The notes under the pieces are model-generated. The model was not told the DNA's origin. It made no database searches and saw only the letters and a list, made by a program, of their open reading frames with translations. This document shows positions 55,240 to 63,515 of a stretch of 64,000 nt of DNA, piece by piece. Each line of letters begins with the position of its first letter. The stretch's first letter is position 1. The translations under genes were made by a program, and so were the position numbers. Source of the stretch: Fulvivirgaceae bacterium JP3-4 (GTDB lineage Bacteria; Bacteroidota; Bacteroidia; Cytophagales; Cyclobacteriaceae); NCBI GenBank assembly GCA_029309925.1, contig JARKND010000004.1, forward strand, positions 186,001 through 250,000, in the 5' to 3' direction.

Positions 55240-57045
55240 CTAACGGAAAGAAAACACCTTGCCGAAATTGAGGCCAAAGTGGATGCTCGTGCAGATCTTG
55301 GACGTTTTAAGATCCTTGAAGTAGGTTTCAAACTTCGGATCGATGTCGAGCCCGCGGTAACCTGCATCACCTGTTACAAAGGCATCGATCGTAAAGCCCT
55401 TCGCATTGTTGCGCTGCATGATACGATAGCCCACAAGCCAGCCATACTCAATGCGTTGCTCGACAGCCGCTGCTGTAAATGTAACACCTGACTGTGTCAT
55501 CTGGTTGACGAAATGTCCCTGGTTTGTGAAGCGAAGCTCCTGTCCGAAGTACCACATGCCGGCTTTCACCTGGTTGTAAAGCTTCTGACGGATAGTGATG
55601 GAGTATCCGCGTTCGAATTGTTTGGCAACAGGGATATCCGCATCTGCTTTAAAGAACGGATCACGTATACCAACGAACTCGAATTCATGCCCGAGCCGCT
55701 CCTGTAAATAGAATTCAAATCCAACGGGAAGCCTACCCGCAAACATCATGACCGGGTTACCTGCGATGATGACACCCCTGAACTCATTGAACCTCGCATC
55801 AAAATGCGTAAGCTTGCGCGCACTCGACCCGGACTTCACTGCCTTTCCCGAGTAAACGAGGTTTGCGATCTCCTTGCTGATCTTGCGGTCATCGTAAAAA
55901 GGCCTGTAGTAGCCTGAGAGTTTTCCGTCATTTTCGTAAAGCTCCCACGTTCCGGTTTTCTGATCGTCTTCCAACGTTCCTTTCGTTCTCAGATTGCCGT
56001 TCGGGAAATAACCAAAGTACGTACCCTTGCCTTCAACGAAATCGCATTCGCCTTCCTTCGTGCCATCTTCGTAAAAATATTCCCACTTCCCTTCTTTCGT
56101 GCCGTTTACAATTTTTCCTTTTACTTTCAGCTTACCGCCTTCATAATATTCGCGGTATTCACCTGTGCCTTTCGTGTAGGTTGCCTCGCTCCTGACACTT
56201 CCTTTCTTGTCGAAAGTCTGCCAGCTTCCCGATTTCACACCTCCGAGGAATTCGCCTGATGAACTCAGCTTTCCGTCTTCGAAGTAGTATTCCCATTTTC
56301 CAACAGGCTGATCATTCTCGTATTTACCCTTCGATGCTGTTTTTCCGCTTGGGTAATAGTTGAACCACTCACCTGATTTTTTTCCGTTAACATAATCACC
56401 CTCACTTTGCAGACTTCCATCTTCTGCAAAAAAACGCCAGTGCCCCACGTTGCGATTGCCGGCACGCGGTCCTTCCGAATACACCTTGCCTGAGTGATAG
56501 TACTCGGTGAATGTTCCGAAGTCATCTACATAATCGATATCGCCACGGATCACACCATCTTCAAAGTAAGTGGTCCATAACCCGGTGCGCTTGTTGTTAA
56601 TGTATTCTCCCGACTCTTTTACCTGGCCATTTTCATAAAAGATCTTCCACTCCCCTTCACGATTCTTCCCATTGATCATGCCCTCCATACTTTTCTGACC
56701 ACTTTCGTAAAAGTATTCCCACAATCCATAGTTGGCGTTCTGGCGAAGGATTCCGCGCATACGAAGGTTGCCGGTCTCATAAAAGAATTCCCAAACACCG
56801 GTTGTTTCGTTGTTGGTGAACTGACCCTTCGATTCCACGTTGCCGTTGACAAAGTATGACACGTATCGTCCGTGAAGAATATTCCTGACGGTGTCTTTTA
56901 CCTGATAGACTTCTTTGAGATTTTTTTTCTCCTTATCGTGAAACGTTTGACGTGTGACCGTCTGAGCGGAGGCATGCGACCAAACGGCAACTGCAAGGAA
57001 CAAACTTGTTGCAACATTCGGGTGTGTGATCCTCCAGGCTGGCAT
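55240..57045 (-). CDS. MORN-repeat protein with C-terminal barrel-like domain
   Basis: 601-aa exported protein. The signal peptide ends HASA. Residues ~55-385 hold 14 MORN_2-type repeats with the pattern GxWxxYYxxGxxxxxGxY, e.g. GEWFNYYPSGKTASKGKYEN. Annotation pipelines often label such proteins 'YwqK-family antitoxin', which is not supported here. Residues ~400-601 lack repeats and have alternating aromatic strands (FAGRLPVGFEFYLQERLG, TSIHFGLNFGKVFSFR at the end), like a small outer-membrane barrel. The likely form is a surface or periplasmic repeat arm on a barrel anchor. No partner is obvious in the neighbourhood. Confidence 0.82.
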   Translation of the reverse strand: MPAWRITHPNVATSLFLAVAVWSHASAQTVTRQTFHDKEKKNLKEVYQVKDTVRNILHGRYVSYFVNGNVESKGQFTNNETTGVWEFFYETGNLRMRGILRQNANYGLWEYFYESGQKSMEGMINGKNREGEWKIFYENGQVKESGEYINNKRTGLWTTYFEDGVIRGDIDYVDDFGTFTEYYHSGKVYSEGPRAGNRNVGHWRFFAEDGSLQSEGDYVNGKKSGEWFNYYPSGKTASKGKYENDQPVGKWEYYFEDGKLSSSGEFLGGVKSGSWQTFDKKGSVRSEATYTKGTGEYREYYEGGKLKVKGKIVNGTKEGKWEYFYEDGTKEGECDFVEGKGTYFGYFPNGNLRTKGTLEDDQKTGTWELYENDGKLSGYYRPFYDDRKISKEIANLVYSGKAVKSGSSARKLTHFDARFNEFRGVIIAGNPVMMFAGRLPVGFEFYLQERLGHEFEFVGIRDPFFKADADIPVAKQFERGYSITIRQKLYNQVKAGMWYFGQELRFTNQGHFVNQMTQSGVTFTAAAVEQRIEYGWLVGYRIMQRNNAKGFTIDAFVTGDAGYRGLDIDPKFETYFKDLKTSKICTSIHFGLNFGKVFSFR

Positions 57046-57087
57046 ACACCAAAATTACAGAATCGGAACGAAATAGAGCAGGGAGCG

Positions 57088-58053
57088 TTAGTTTGCCTCC
57101 ATTATTGCTTTTTTTATAGCGGCAATTCCCCATTCCTGTTTTTCTTTTTCCGTCCACAGTTCCGGGAAGAACATTCTGCGCTGGAATCGCGGTGGAAGGT
57201 ATTTTTGCCAGTTCGTACCGCCAGTAGCTTTGATGTCCTCAGGATCTTTTTTCAAATATGTTCCGGCAGATTTCATGTGAGCGAGTGGCCAAAAGACATT
57301 TACGAGCGTGTCATATTCCTTTAGCTTCTCAACAATTTCATTTTTCCGCGGACTGTTCGAGAAGTGCTTGACAAAAATCTGACGAAGATTATTGTCTTTA
57401 TATTTTATTGCCGCTTCGCGGAACGACTTCATATACTTTGATTCAAACTGCAGCAGGGTAAGCGTCTTCTTACCCGTGGCAAGATCCGTGGCACCATACT
57501 TCCAGTAGATCTGCTCGAGCATGGCATCAACATCGGCATTCTTCAATCGCTCGCGTTCCTCCATGGAAACAAGATTGATCAGATCGGTAGATGCGAATTC
57601 AATGAAACGATATTGTGCCGACTGAAAACCACTGGCGGGAAGAAGTGCCATACGGAATTTGAGAAACTGTTCTTTCTCCATTCCTTTCGCCATGATATCA
57701 AACGAGTTTTCAAGATTCTGAAAGTAACGGATGATACGATCGAGCCGCTCAATAAAAAACTTTTCATCGATGTCGGCTTTCGTGGTCATCTGCTCGATCT
57801 CAAGAAGCACAAGCTTGAAGTAAAGTTCGGTGATCTGGTGATAGATGATGAAAACCTTTTCGTCCGGAAAACTTGTCTCGGGGTTCTGCAGGCTCAGCAG
57901 CGTATCCACGTGGATGTAATCCCAATATGTTATGTAGTCGGAGTACAACAGCCCGTCCAGGTATGACGAAAGATCCTGGCCCATGTAATCGTACTTGGCC
58001 TGGAGCTTCTTAAGCTGATTTAGAAGATTTTCGTCTACCGGACTGTCCGCCAT
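57088..58053 (-). CDS. kynA: Tryptophan 2,3-dioxygenase
   Basis: 321-aa haem dioxygenase that opens the indole ring of tryptophan to N-formylkynurenine. The start at ATG 58053 (MADSPVDENLLNQL); the longer frame runs into the divergent promoter. Family motifs: FIIYHQITELYFKLVLLEIEQ (distal His region), FRMALLPASGFQSAQYRFIE (substrate-binding Arg and loop) and HMKSAGTYLKKDPEDIKATGGTNWQKYLP toward the C-terminus, with the proximal His and GTGG-like loop. It diverges from glutaryl-CoA dehydrogenase, which acts further along tryptophan degradation. No other kynurenine-pathway gene is in the window. Confidence 0.92.
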   Translation of the reverse strand: MADSPVDENLLNQLKKLQAKYDYMGQDLSSYLDGLLYSDYITYWDYIHVDTLLSLQNPETSFPDEKVFIIYHQITELYFKLVLLEIEQMTTKADIDEKFFIERLDRIIRYFQNLENSFDIMAKGMEKEQFLKFRMALLPASGFQSAQYRFIEFASTDLINLVSMEERERLKNADVDAMLEQIYWKYGATDLATGKKTLTLLQFESKYMKSFREAAIKYKDNNLRQIFVKHFSNSPRKNEIVEKLKEYDTLVNVFWPLAHMKSAGTYLKKDPEDIKATGGTNWQKYLPPRFQRRMFFPELWTEKEKQEWGIAAIKKAIMEAN

Positions 58054-58073
58054 CGTTTGAAATGATTTATTTG

Positions 58074-58081
58074 TAAATTTG
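58074..58081 (+). promoter_or_regulatory. Predicted -7 box for acyl-CoA dehydrogenase
   Basis: TAAATTTG is a perfect TAnnTTTG box 29 bases before ATG 58111. TTTG at 58056-58059 could be the -33 element, but the spacing (14) is short. The 57-base gap must also hold the promoter of the divergent tryptophan dioxygenase gene. Confidence 0.42.
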
Positions 58082-58110
58082 CCCGAAGATAATTGAATAA
58101 TCAAAATACT

Positions 58111-59331
58111 ATGCCGAATCACAACGGAAGTGCCGAAACTGTAAAAAAGTCGATGAAACAAGATCGCTTCGAACACCCTGATTTCTACGCGATTGACGAC
58201 CTTCTGACTGAGGAGCACAAGCTCATCCGCAGCAGTATCCGTGATTTTGTGAAACGCGAAATTTCACCCAACATTGAAGACTGGGCTCAGCGCGCGCACT
58301 TTCCGTTTGAAATAGTAAAAAAGTTCGGTGATATCGGAGCATTCGGTCCCACCATTCCCACCGAATATGGCGGTGGCGGCCTCGACTATATTTCCTACGG
58401 ACTGATCATGCAGGAAATCGAACGTGGCGATTCCGGCATGCGGTCAACAGCATCCGTACAAGGTTCGCTTGTCATGTACCCGATCTACAAATTCGGAAGT
58501 GAGGAACAGCGCAAGAAATACCTTCCCAAACTTGCCTCAGGTGAGTGGCTGGGATGTTTTGGTCTGACCGAGCCCGATCACGGATCGAATCCCGGTGGCA
58601 TGGTGACCAACTTCAAAGATATGGGCGATCACTACCTGCTGAATGGCGCGAAGATGTGGATCTCTAATTCTCCAAAGGCTCAGGTGGCAGTGGTGTGGGC
58701 TAAGCACGAACAGGGACGGATTCACGGGCTGATCGTTGAACGTGGCATGGCAGGTTTCTCAACACCAGAAACGCATGGCAAGTGGTCGCTGCGTGCGAGC
58801 ACAACAGGCGAACTTGTTTTTGATAATGTAAAAGTTCCGAAAGAAAATCTCCTGCCGGGAAAGAATGGACTCGGTGCTCCACTGATGTGCCTCGACTCTG
58901 CACGCTATGGAATCGCGTGGGGAGCAATTGGCGCAGCTATGGATTGCTATGACTCGGCAAGACGCTATGCCATGGAACGTATTCAATTCGACAAACCAAT
59001 CGGCTCCTTTCAGCTTGTGCAAAAGAAACTAGCCGAAATGCTGACAGAGATCACAAAAGCACAACTGGTAAACTGGCGCCTGGGTGTTCTGATGAACGAG
59101 GGCAAAGGGACCACGCAACAAATCTCAATGGCAAAAAGAAATAGTGTGCAGGTAGCCCTTGAGATCGCGAGAGAAGCCCGGCAGATCCATGGCGGCATGG
59201 GCATCACAGGTGAATACCCGATCATGCGCCACATGATGAACCTCGAGTCAGTGGTGACGTACGAGGGAACACATGACATCCATTTGCTGATCCTCGGAAA
59301 TCACATCACAGGAATTCCTGCGTTTATCTGA
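58111..59331 (+). CDS. Acyl-CoA dehydrogenase, glutaryl-CoA type
   Basis: 406-aa flavoenzyme of the acyl-CoA dehydrogenase family, closest in motifs to glutaryl-CoA dehydrogenase, which makes crotonyl-CoA and CO2. FAD and substrate motifs: CFGLTEPDHGSNPGGM, WISNSPKAQVAVVWA and RIQFDKPIGSFQLVQKKLAEM. The catalytic glutamate lies in VVTYEGTHDIHLLILGNHITG near the C-terminus, a form typical of the glutaryl-CoA subgroup. The start at ATG 58111 is preferred over an upstream non-ATG codon. It is transcribed divergently from tryptophan dioxygenase and ends at a strong bidirectional terminator. Confidence 0.9.
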   Translation: MPNHNGSAETVKKSMKQDRFEHPDFYAIDDLLTEEHKLIRSSIRDFVKREISPNIEDWAQRAHFPFEIVKKFGDIGAFGPTIPTEYGGGGLDYISYGLIMQEIERGDSGMRSTASVQGSLVMYPIYKFGSEEQRKKYLPKLASGEWLGCFGLTEPDHGSNPGGMVTNFKDMGDHYLLNGAKMWISNSPKAQVAVVWAKHEQGRIHGLIVERGMAGFSTPETHGKWSLRASTTGELVFDNVKVPKENLLPGKNGLGAPLMCLDSARYGIAWGAIGAAMDCYDSARRYAMERIQFDKPIGSFQLVQKKLAEMLTEITKAQLVNWRLGVLMNEGKGTTQQISMAKRNSVQVALEIAREARQIHGGMGITGEYPIMRHMMNLESVVTYEGTHDIHLLILGNHITGIPAFI

Positions 59332-59352
59332 TCCCAGCGATCAAGCTTGTCG

Positions 59353-59391
59353 AAATAAAAAATCCCACTTCTACAGCGGGATTCTTTATTT
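59353..59391. terminator. Bidirectional rho-independent terminator
   Basis: AAATAAA-A-AATCCC (59353-59366) pairs with GGGATT-C-TTTATTT (59378-59391): 13 of 14 positions pair, with T-runs on both strands. It lies 22 bases after the acyl-CoA dehydrogenase stop and can also serve the convergent DUF1573 gene. Confidence 0.88.
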
Positions 59392-59426
59392 CCTAATTCT
59401 TTTTCCTTCTTCCCTTTTCCTCCCAA

Positions 59427-59447
59427 TGCCTAATGACTAGTGACTAG
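59427..59447. repeat. Short heptamer array (locus I)
   Basis: Three heptamers TGCCTAA, TGACTAG, TGACTAG end eight bases before the stop codon of the DUF1573 gene (59456). Its minus-strand continuation (GACTAATTGAGGAACTAG) suggests more degenerate units reaching into the stop. The weakest member of the set. Confidence 0.6.
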
Positions 59448-59455
59448 TTCCTCAA

Positions 59456-60532
59456 TTAGTCAACATACGCAGTAAATGTCACCCGCTGCACCGGATTCTT
59501 CGGATCATCAGAATAGATTGTCACAGCCTTTGTATGCGTGCCACTTCTGTCGGGGGCAGCAAAAGCTATCTTAACCGTTGTGTTGTCACCTGGCTTAAGT
59601 TTCGTCTTCGCTGCACTTGCAGTAATACATGTACAATTTCCCTGGATCGACTTCAGGTGAAGCTCTTTCTTTCCGGTGTTGGTGATCGTTACATCTTTCA
59701 CAACTGTGGCATTTGATTTCAGTTTTCCAAAATCAAAAGAGTAATCGGCTAAACGCATTTGTGGAGCTTTGGCAAGCTCTTCGGCAGACATGTCGCCAAA
59801 GTAGTCCTCCAACGTGGCATATACCGAGAATGACTTTACAGCATTGGTCTCATCGTCCGTGTGCAGCTCCACGTTGTCTGACTGGAAACCATACTGGTTT
59901 TTCAATTTACCGTTGTAGCTGATCCGGACTTTTCCCTTTCCTCCTGCCGGAATCACCTTCGGCTCGGTTTCAACCTTGATGTATTTCGGAGAGACGTATG
60001 TACCTGTGAATGTCAGTGGCTTTGAGCCTGCATTCATGATGGCGAAATCGCGAACAACATATTCATCCTTAATGAGCACTTTGCCCATGTTGAAAGATGA
60101 ACTCTTCAGGCGCAGGTTTCCATTGGCAACTGAAAAATCCGACTCATTAGGTTTTGCATCAGTGGTCACCTGTCCTTTGATCTGGAGCATGATTGGATTC
60201 GGCTCAAAGTCGGTGGTGACTGTTAGCGACTTGTTAAAATATCCCGGGCGTCCCTTAGGGTTATAGCTCGCCTGTATAAACCCGGTTTTTCCGGGCTGAA
60301 CGATTTCCTTTGTCCAGTCAGGTGTTGTGCAGCCACAGGAAGCCTGAACGGTGAGTATCTTAACAGGCCGGTTGCTGTTGTTTGTGAAGACAAACTCGTG
60401 CGTTACGGGCCCTCCATCTTCGGCAATCATTCCAAAATCAAAAACCTCCTCTTTGAACTGCAGCGTTTTGGCCTGCTGCGCGAATACTGTAGATGAAAGG
60501 ATGAGAAACAATAAAGAAAAAGCCTTGTTCAT
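59456..60532 (-). CDS. DUF1573 domain protein, exported
   Basis: 358-aa exported protein from ATG 60532 (MNKAFSLLFLILSSTVFAQ signal peptide). It has three Ig-like/MSP-like beta domains. The first and last carry cysteine motifs typical of DUF1573 (ASCGCTTPDW near residue 65 and GNCTCITASA near 305), each followed by PGKTGFI- or PGDNTTV-type strands. The middle domain lacks the cysteines. DUF1573 proteins are common in the Bacteroidota periplasm, with no defined activity. It diverges from trpS and converges with the acyl-CoA dehydrogenase gene. Confidence 0.88.
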   Translation of the reverse strand: MNKAFSLLFLILSSTVFAQQAKTLQFKEEVFDFGMIAEDGGPVTHEFVFTNNSNRPVKILTVQASCGCTTPDWTKEIVQPGKTGFIQASYNPKGRPGYFNKSLTVTTDFEPNPIMLQIKGQVTTDAKPNESDFSVANGNLRLKSSSFNMGKVLIKDEYVVRDFAIMNAGSKPLTFTGTYVSPKYIKVETEPKVIPAGGKGKVRISYNGKLKNQYGFQSDNVELHTDDETNAVKSFSVYATLEDYFGDMSAEELAKAPQMRLADYSFDFGKLKSNATVVKDVTITNTGKKELHLKSIQGNCTCITASAAKTKLKPGDNTTVKIAFAAPDRSGTHTKAVTIYSDDPKNPVQRVTFTAYVD

Positions 60533-60633
60533 GATTTCGAGAAATAATTTGGAACACAAAATTAACGAAAACTTGCTTCAATTAATTTCCGTCTGGCTGC
60601 CAAATCGCTTCAATTTCTTTTCTTTGTATCCTT

Positions 60634-61605
60634 ATGGCGAGAATTTTAACCGGAATCCAGAGTAGCGGGAAGCCTCATTTGGGAAACCTCCTGGGTGCGA
60701 TCATTCCAGCAATCGAGCTGTCAAAACAACCTGGCAACGATTCATTCTTTTTCATTGCTGATCTGCATTCGCTCACAACAATCAAGGATGCAAAGCTGAG
60801 AACCGACAACGTGCGCGCGGTCGCAGCTGCCTGGCTGGCCTTCGGGTTCGATATTGAAAAAAATTATCTCTACCGTCAGTCGCGCATTCCTGAAGTTTGC
60901 GAGCTTACCTGGTATCTCAACTGTTTCACACCTTTCCCGATGCTCGCAAACGCTCACTCGTTTAAAGACAAGTCGGAAAAACTTTCGGATGTGAATGCCG
61001 GTCTGTTCACCTACCCGGTTTTGATGACAGCCGATATCATCCTCTATGATGCGAATTTTGTTCCCGTAGGAAAGGACCAGCGGCAGCACCTTGAAATAGC
61101 ACGCGACATTGCAACCGCATTCAATAATCAGTACGGAGAGACGTTTGTCGTACCGGAGGCCAAGATATCCGAAGAGGTGATGACTATCCCGGGCACTGAC
61201 GGGCAAAAGATGAGCAAGTCGTACGGCAACATCATCGATATTTTCCTTCCCGAAAAAGAGCTGCGCAAGCAGGTGATGTCAATCGTCACCGACAGCACAC
61301 CGATGGAAGCACCGAAAGATCCGGACAAAGACAACGTCTACGCGATCTACAGCTTACTCGGCAGTCAGGAAGAGAACAATCAATTACGCGCTAAATATCT
61401 TGCAGGAAATTTCGGCTACGGTCATGCAAAGCAGGAGCTATACGAACTGATCCTAAGAAAATTCAAAACGCAGCGCGAAGCATTTGCATTCTATTACGGC
61501 AATCCGGCCGAACTTGACAAAAAACTCGAGCAAGGCGAAGCGAAAGCAAGGGTGATTGCGAATGAAGTGTTGGGGAGAGTGCGGCAGAAAATCGGCTACC
61601 GGTAA
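60634..61605 (+). CDS. trpS: Tryptophanyl-tRNA synthetase
   Basis: 323-aa class I aminoacyl-tRNA synthetase charging tRNA-Trp. The HIGH-type motif is PHLGN in SSGKPHLGNLLGAI (~residues 10-20). The KMSKS loop is GQKMSKSYGN near residue 190. Tryptophan-pocket features include FTYPVLMTADIILYDANFVPVGKDQRQH. Length and motifs fit the short bacterial TrpRS. The start at ATG 60634 is clear. It is close to the tryptophan dioxygenase and HPPD genes, but on its own transcription unit. Inverted heptamer arms follow its stop by 2 bases. Confidence 0.97.
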   Translation: MARILTGIQSSGKPHLGNLLGAIIPAIELSKQPGNDSFFFIADLHSLTTIKDAKLRTDNVRAVAAAWLAFGFDIEKNYLYRQSRIPEVCELTWYLNCFTPFPMLANAHSFKDKSEKLSDVNAGLFTYPVLMTADIILYDANFVPVGKDQRQHLEIARDIATAFNNQYGETFVVPEAKISEEVMTIPGTDGQKMSKSYGNIIDIFLPEKELRKQVMSIVTDSTPMEAPKDPDKDNVYAIYSLLGSQEENNQLRAKYLAGNFGYGHAKQELYELILRKFKTQREAFAFYYGNPAELDKKLEQGEAKARVIANEVLGRVRQKIGYR

Positions 61606-61607
61606 AA

Positions 61608-61721
61608 AGGCTTAAAGCTGCACGCTACAAGCTGCAAGTCTGGGTATCAAATATTCAAATGTACTCCACAGAATTCCAGTGCAAAAGGCTTGAAGCTTGT
61701 AGCCTGAAACTTGCAGCCCGG
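61608..61721. repeat. Inverted heptamer arms (locus H)
   Basis: The left arm 61608-61642 is AGGCTTA, AAGCTGC, ACGCTAC, AAGCTGC, AAGTCTG. The right arm 61687-61721 is GGCTTGA, AGCTTGT, AGCCTGA, AACTTGC, AGCCCGG. GCTACAAGCTGCAAG (61624-61638) is inverted at 61689-61703 with one mismatch. The left arm starts 2 bases after the trpS stop; the right arm ends 13 bases before the stop of the next gene. The words are close to those of locus F, so F and H may be one family. Confidence 0.9.
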
Positions 61722-61734
61722 CCCGCGCGCAAGG

Positions 61735-62094
61735 CTACTTCGCTGTCCACATCACTTCCTGCTTGTCCTTGCCAACCGCCAGAACAATTCGTGTCGGTGT
61801 GGGTGCAATGATGAGCTTGGTATCCTTTCCTGCAAATTTGTCGACCTCTACCGGCACGCCTTTTCCCAGATAAGCGATCGGCATCAACACATCGTTTTCG
61901 GGACAGACACTGTCGTGCACGCCTTGCAAAGCTTCTTCGAGATACTCGCCATATTGCTCCTGAAAGTCGTCTTCGAGGTCGTGCAGTGCTTCTTCAAGGT
62001 CATCGTACTTGGGATTATTGTAGTCGATCTTGCTTAATTCTTCACGTTTTTTAAGGATTTCCAAAAGGGCCTTATCAAGTGCTTTGAGGTCCAT
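61735..62094 (-). CDS. Hypothetical protein, 119 aa
   Basis: Small soluble acidic protein of unknown function. Residues 1-~60 are strongly charged and predicted helical or coiled coil (LEILKKREELSKI, EEALHDLEDDFQEQYGEYLEEAL). Residues ~65-119 look beta-rich (DVLMPIAYLGKGVPVEVDKF, KLIIAPTPTRIVLAVGKD). It has no signal peptide. The start at ATG 62094 is clear. I do not recognise a characterised family. It converges with trpS and diverges from HPPD. Confidence 0.75.
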   Translation of the reverse strand: MDLKALDKALLEILKKREELSKIDYNNPKYDDLEEALHDLEDDFQEQYGEYLEEALQGVHDSVCPENDVLMPIAYLGKGVPVEVDKFAGKDTKLIIAPTPTRIVLAVGKDKQEVMWTAK

Positions 62095-62341
62095 ACTTGC
62101 ATTTTTTTGTAAATATTACAGAATTCAATGAATTACAAAACTGAAGTTTTTGCAGTTCCGTAAAAAAATAGCCTGAATTAAAGTTCAAATGGCCTAACGG
62201 CTGGTATAAAATTCCGTTCCAGCCTGAAAAATCCCGACTTCAAAAAATATAAATTCACGACAATGTGAATCGCAGAACTTCCTTTCTATTGTTTCAAACA
62301 TTCCAGCGCAAACGTTACTTTTACCACATAATCGCTGATTT

Positions 62342-63436
62342 ATGAATGAAGATTTTTTGCCTATCAATGGCACCGATCATATCGAATTTTATGTGGGCAA
62401 TGCAAAGCAGTCAGCGTTGTTCTACCAGCACTGCATGGGCTTCGAACTCGTAGCCTATGCCGGACCGGAAACAGGCGTGCGTGACCGTGCATCCTATGTG
62501 CTGAAGCAGGACAAGATCCGATTTGTCCTCACCACGTCAATCGCAAAAGATGGTCCGATCGCTTCCCATGTGGCGAAGCACGGTGACGGTGTAAAAGTGC
62601 TCGCGCTTTGGGTCGATGATGCCCGCAAATCATTTTTTGAAACTACTTCGCGGGGTGCAGAGCCCGCAGCGGAGCCGAAAGTATTAAAGGATGAATTCGG
62701 TGAAGTCGTGGTTGCATCAATCAAAACCTATGGCGATACGATCCACACATTTGTAGAGAGAAAGAATTACAAGGGCGTTTTTCTTCCAGGCTATCAGCCA
62801 AGAAAGAACGGTCTAAAAGTTGAGCCGATCGGTCTCAAATATGTAGACCATTGTGTGGGAAATGTGGAGCTGGGCAAAATGAACGATTGGGTTAAGTTCT
62901 ACGAAAAAGTGATGGGCTTCAAACTCCTCATCACATTTGATGACAGTGACATTTCCACAGAGTACAGCGCACTGATGTCGAAGGTGGTGTCGAACGGAAA
63001 CGGATACATCAAATTCCCCATCAATGAGCCCGCAGAAGGAAAGAAAAAATCGCAGATCGAAGAGTACCTGGATTTTTATCACGGACCTGGCGTTCAGCAC
63101 ATCGCCATTGCGACCGATGACATCGTTCATACGGTGAGCGAACTGCGCAGGCGTGGCATGGAATTTTTATACGTACCAGACACTTATTATGAAGATGTTC
63201 TGCAGCGTGTTGGTAAGATCGAAGAGGATATTAAAGAATTACAAAAACAAAATATCCTGATCGATCGTGACGAGGAAGGTTATCTTCTGCAGATCTTCAC
63301 AAAGCCTGTGCAGGACAGGCCAACATTATTCTTCGAAATTATCGAGCGCAATGGTGCCAAATCATTCGGAAAAGGAAATTTCAAAGCGTTATTCGAATCC
63401 ATCGAGCGCGAGCAAGCGCTTCGTGGCAATTTGTAA
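62342..63436 (+). CDS. hppD: 4-hydroxyphenylpyruvate dioxygenase
   Basis: 364-aa Fe(II) enzyme of the vicinal-oxygen-chelate fold that converts 4-hydroxyphenylpyruvate to homogentisate in tyrosine breakdown. The N-terminal half (~10-150) is the non-catalytic VOC module; the C-terminal half carries the metal site: His in YVDHCVGNVELG, His in GVQHIAIATDDI and Glu in LFFEIIERNGA. The start at ATG 62342 fits the family N-terminus (MNEDFLPINGTDHIEFYV). A rho-independent terminator follows the stop. With tryptophan dioxygenase nearby it shows aromatic amino-acid catabolism. Confidence 0.96.
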   Translation: MNEDFLPINGTDHIEFYVGNAKQSALFYQHCMGFELVAYAGPETGVRDRASYVLKQDKIRFVLTTSIAKDGPIASHVAKHGDGVKVLALWVDDARKSFFETTSRGAEPAAEPKVLKDEFGEVVVASIKTYGDTIHTFVERKNYKGVFLPGYQPRKNGLKVEPIGLKYVDHCVGNVELGKMNDWVKFYEKVMGFKLLITFDDSDISTEYSALMSKVVSNGNGYIKFPINEPAEGKKKSQIEEYLDFYHGPGVQHIAIATDDIVHTVSELRRRGMEFLYVPDTYYEDVLQRVGKIEEDIKELQKQNILIDRDEEGYLLQIFTKPVQDRPTLFFEIIERNGAKSFGKGNFKALFESIEREQALRGNL

Positions 63437-63457
63437 CGGCATTTAACTTTTTTGACA

Positions 63458-63489
63458 GGCCGGGTCGGGTTGATCCGGCTTTTTTTATT
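63458..63489 (+). terminator. Rho-independent terminator after HPPD
   Basis: GCCGG (63458-63462) pairs with CCGGC (63474-63478), then a long T-run to about 63489. It lies 21 bases after the HPPD stop and immediately before the next gene's promoter region, where TATTTTTG (63486-63493) overlaps the T-run. Confidence 0.78.
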
Positions 63490-63515
63490 TTTGCAATCTA
63501 CTAATTACTAAAGCA

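Noticed and set aside
55240-57045. Toxin-antitoxin system (YwqK antitoxin label for the MORN protein)
   Set aside because: It has a signal peptide and a barrel-like C-terminus, and no toxin-like small gene is adjacent.
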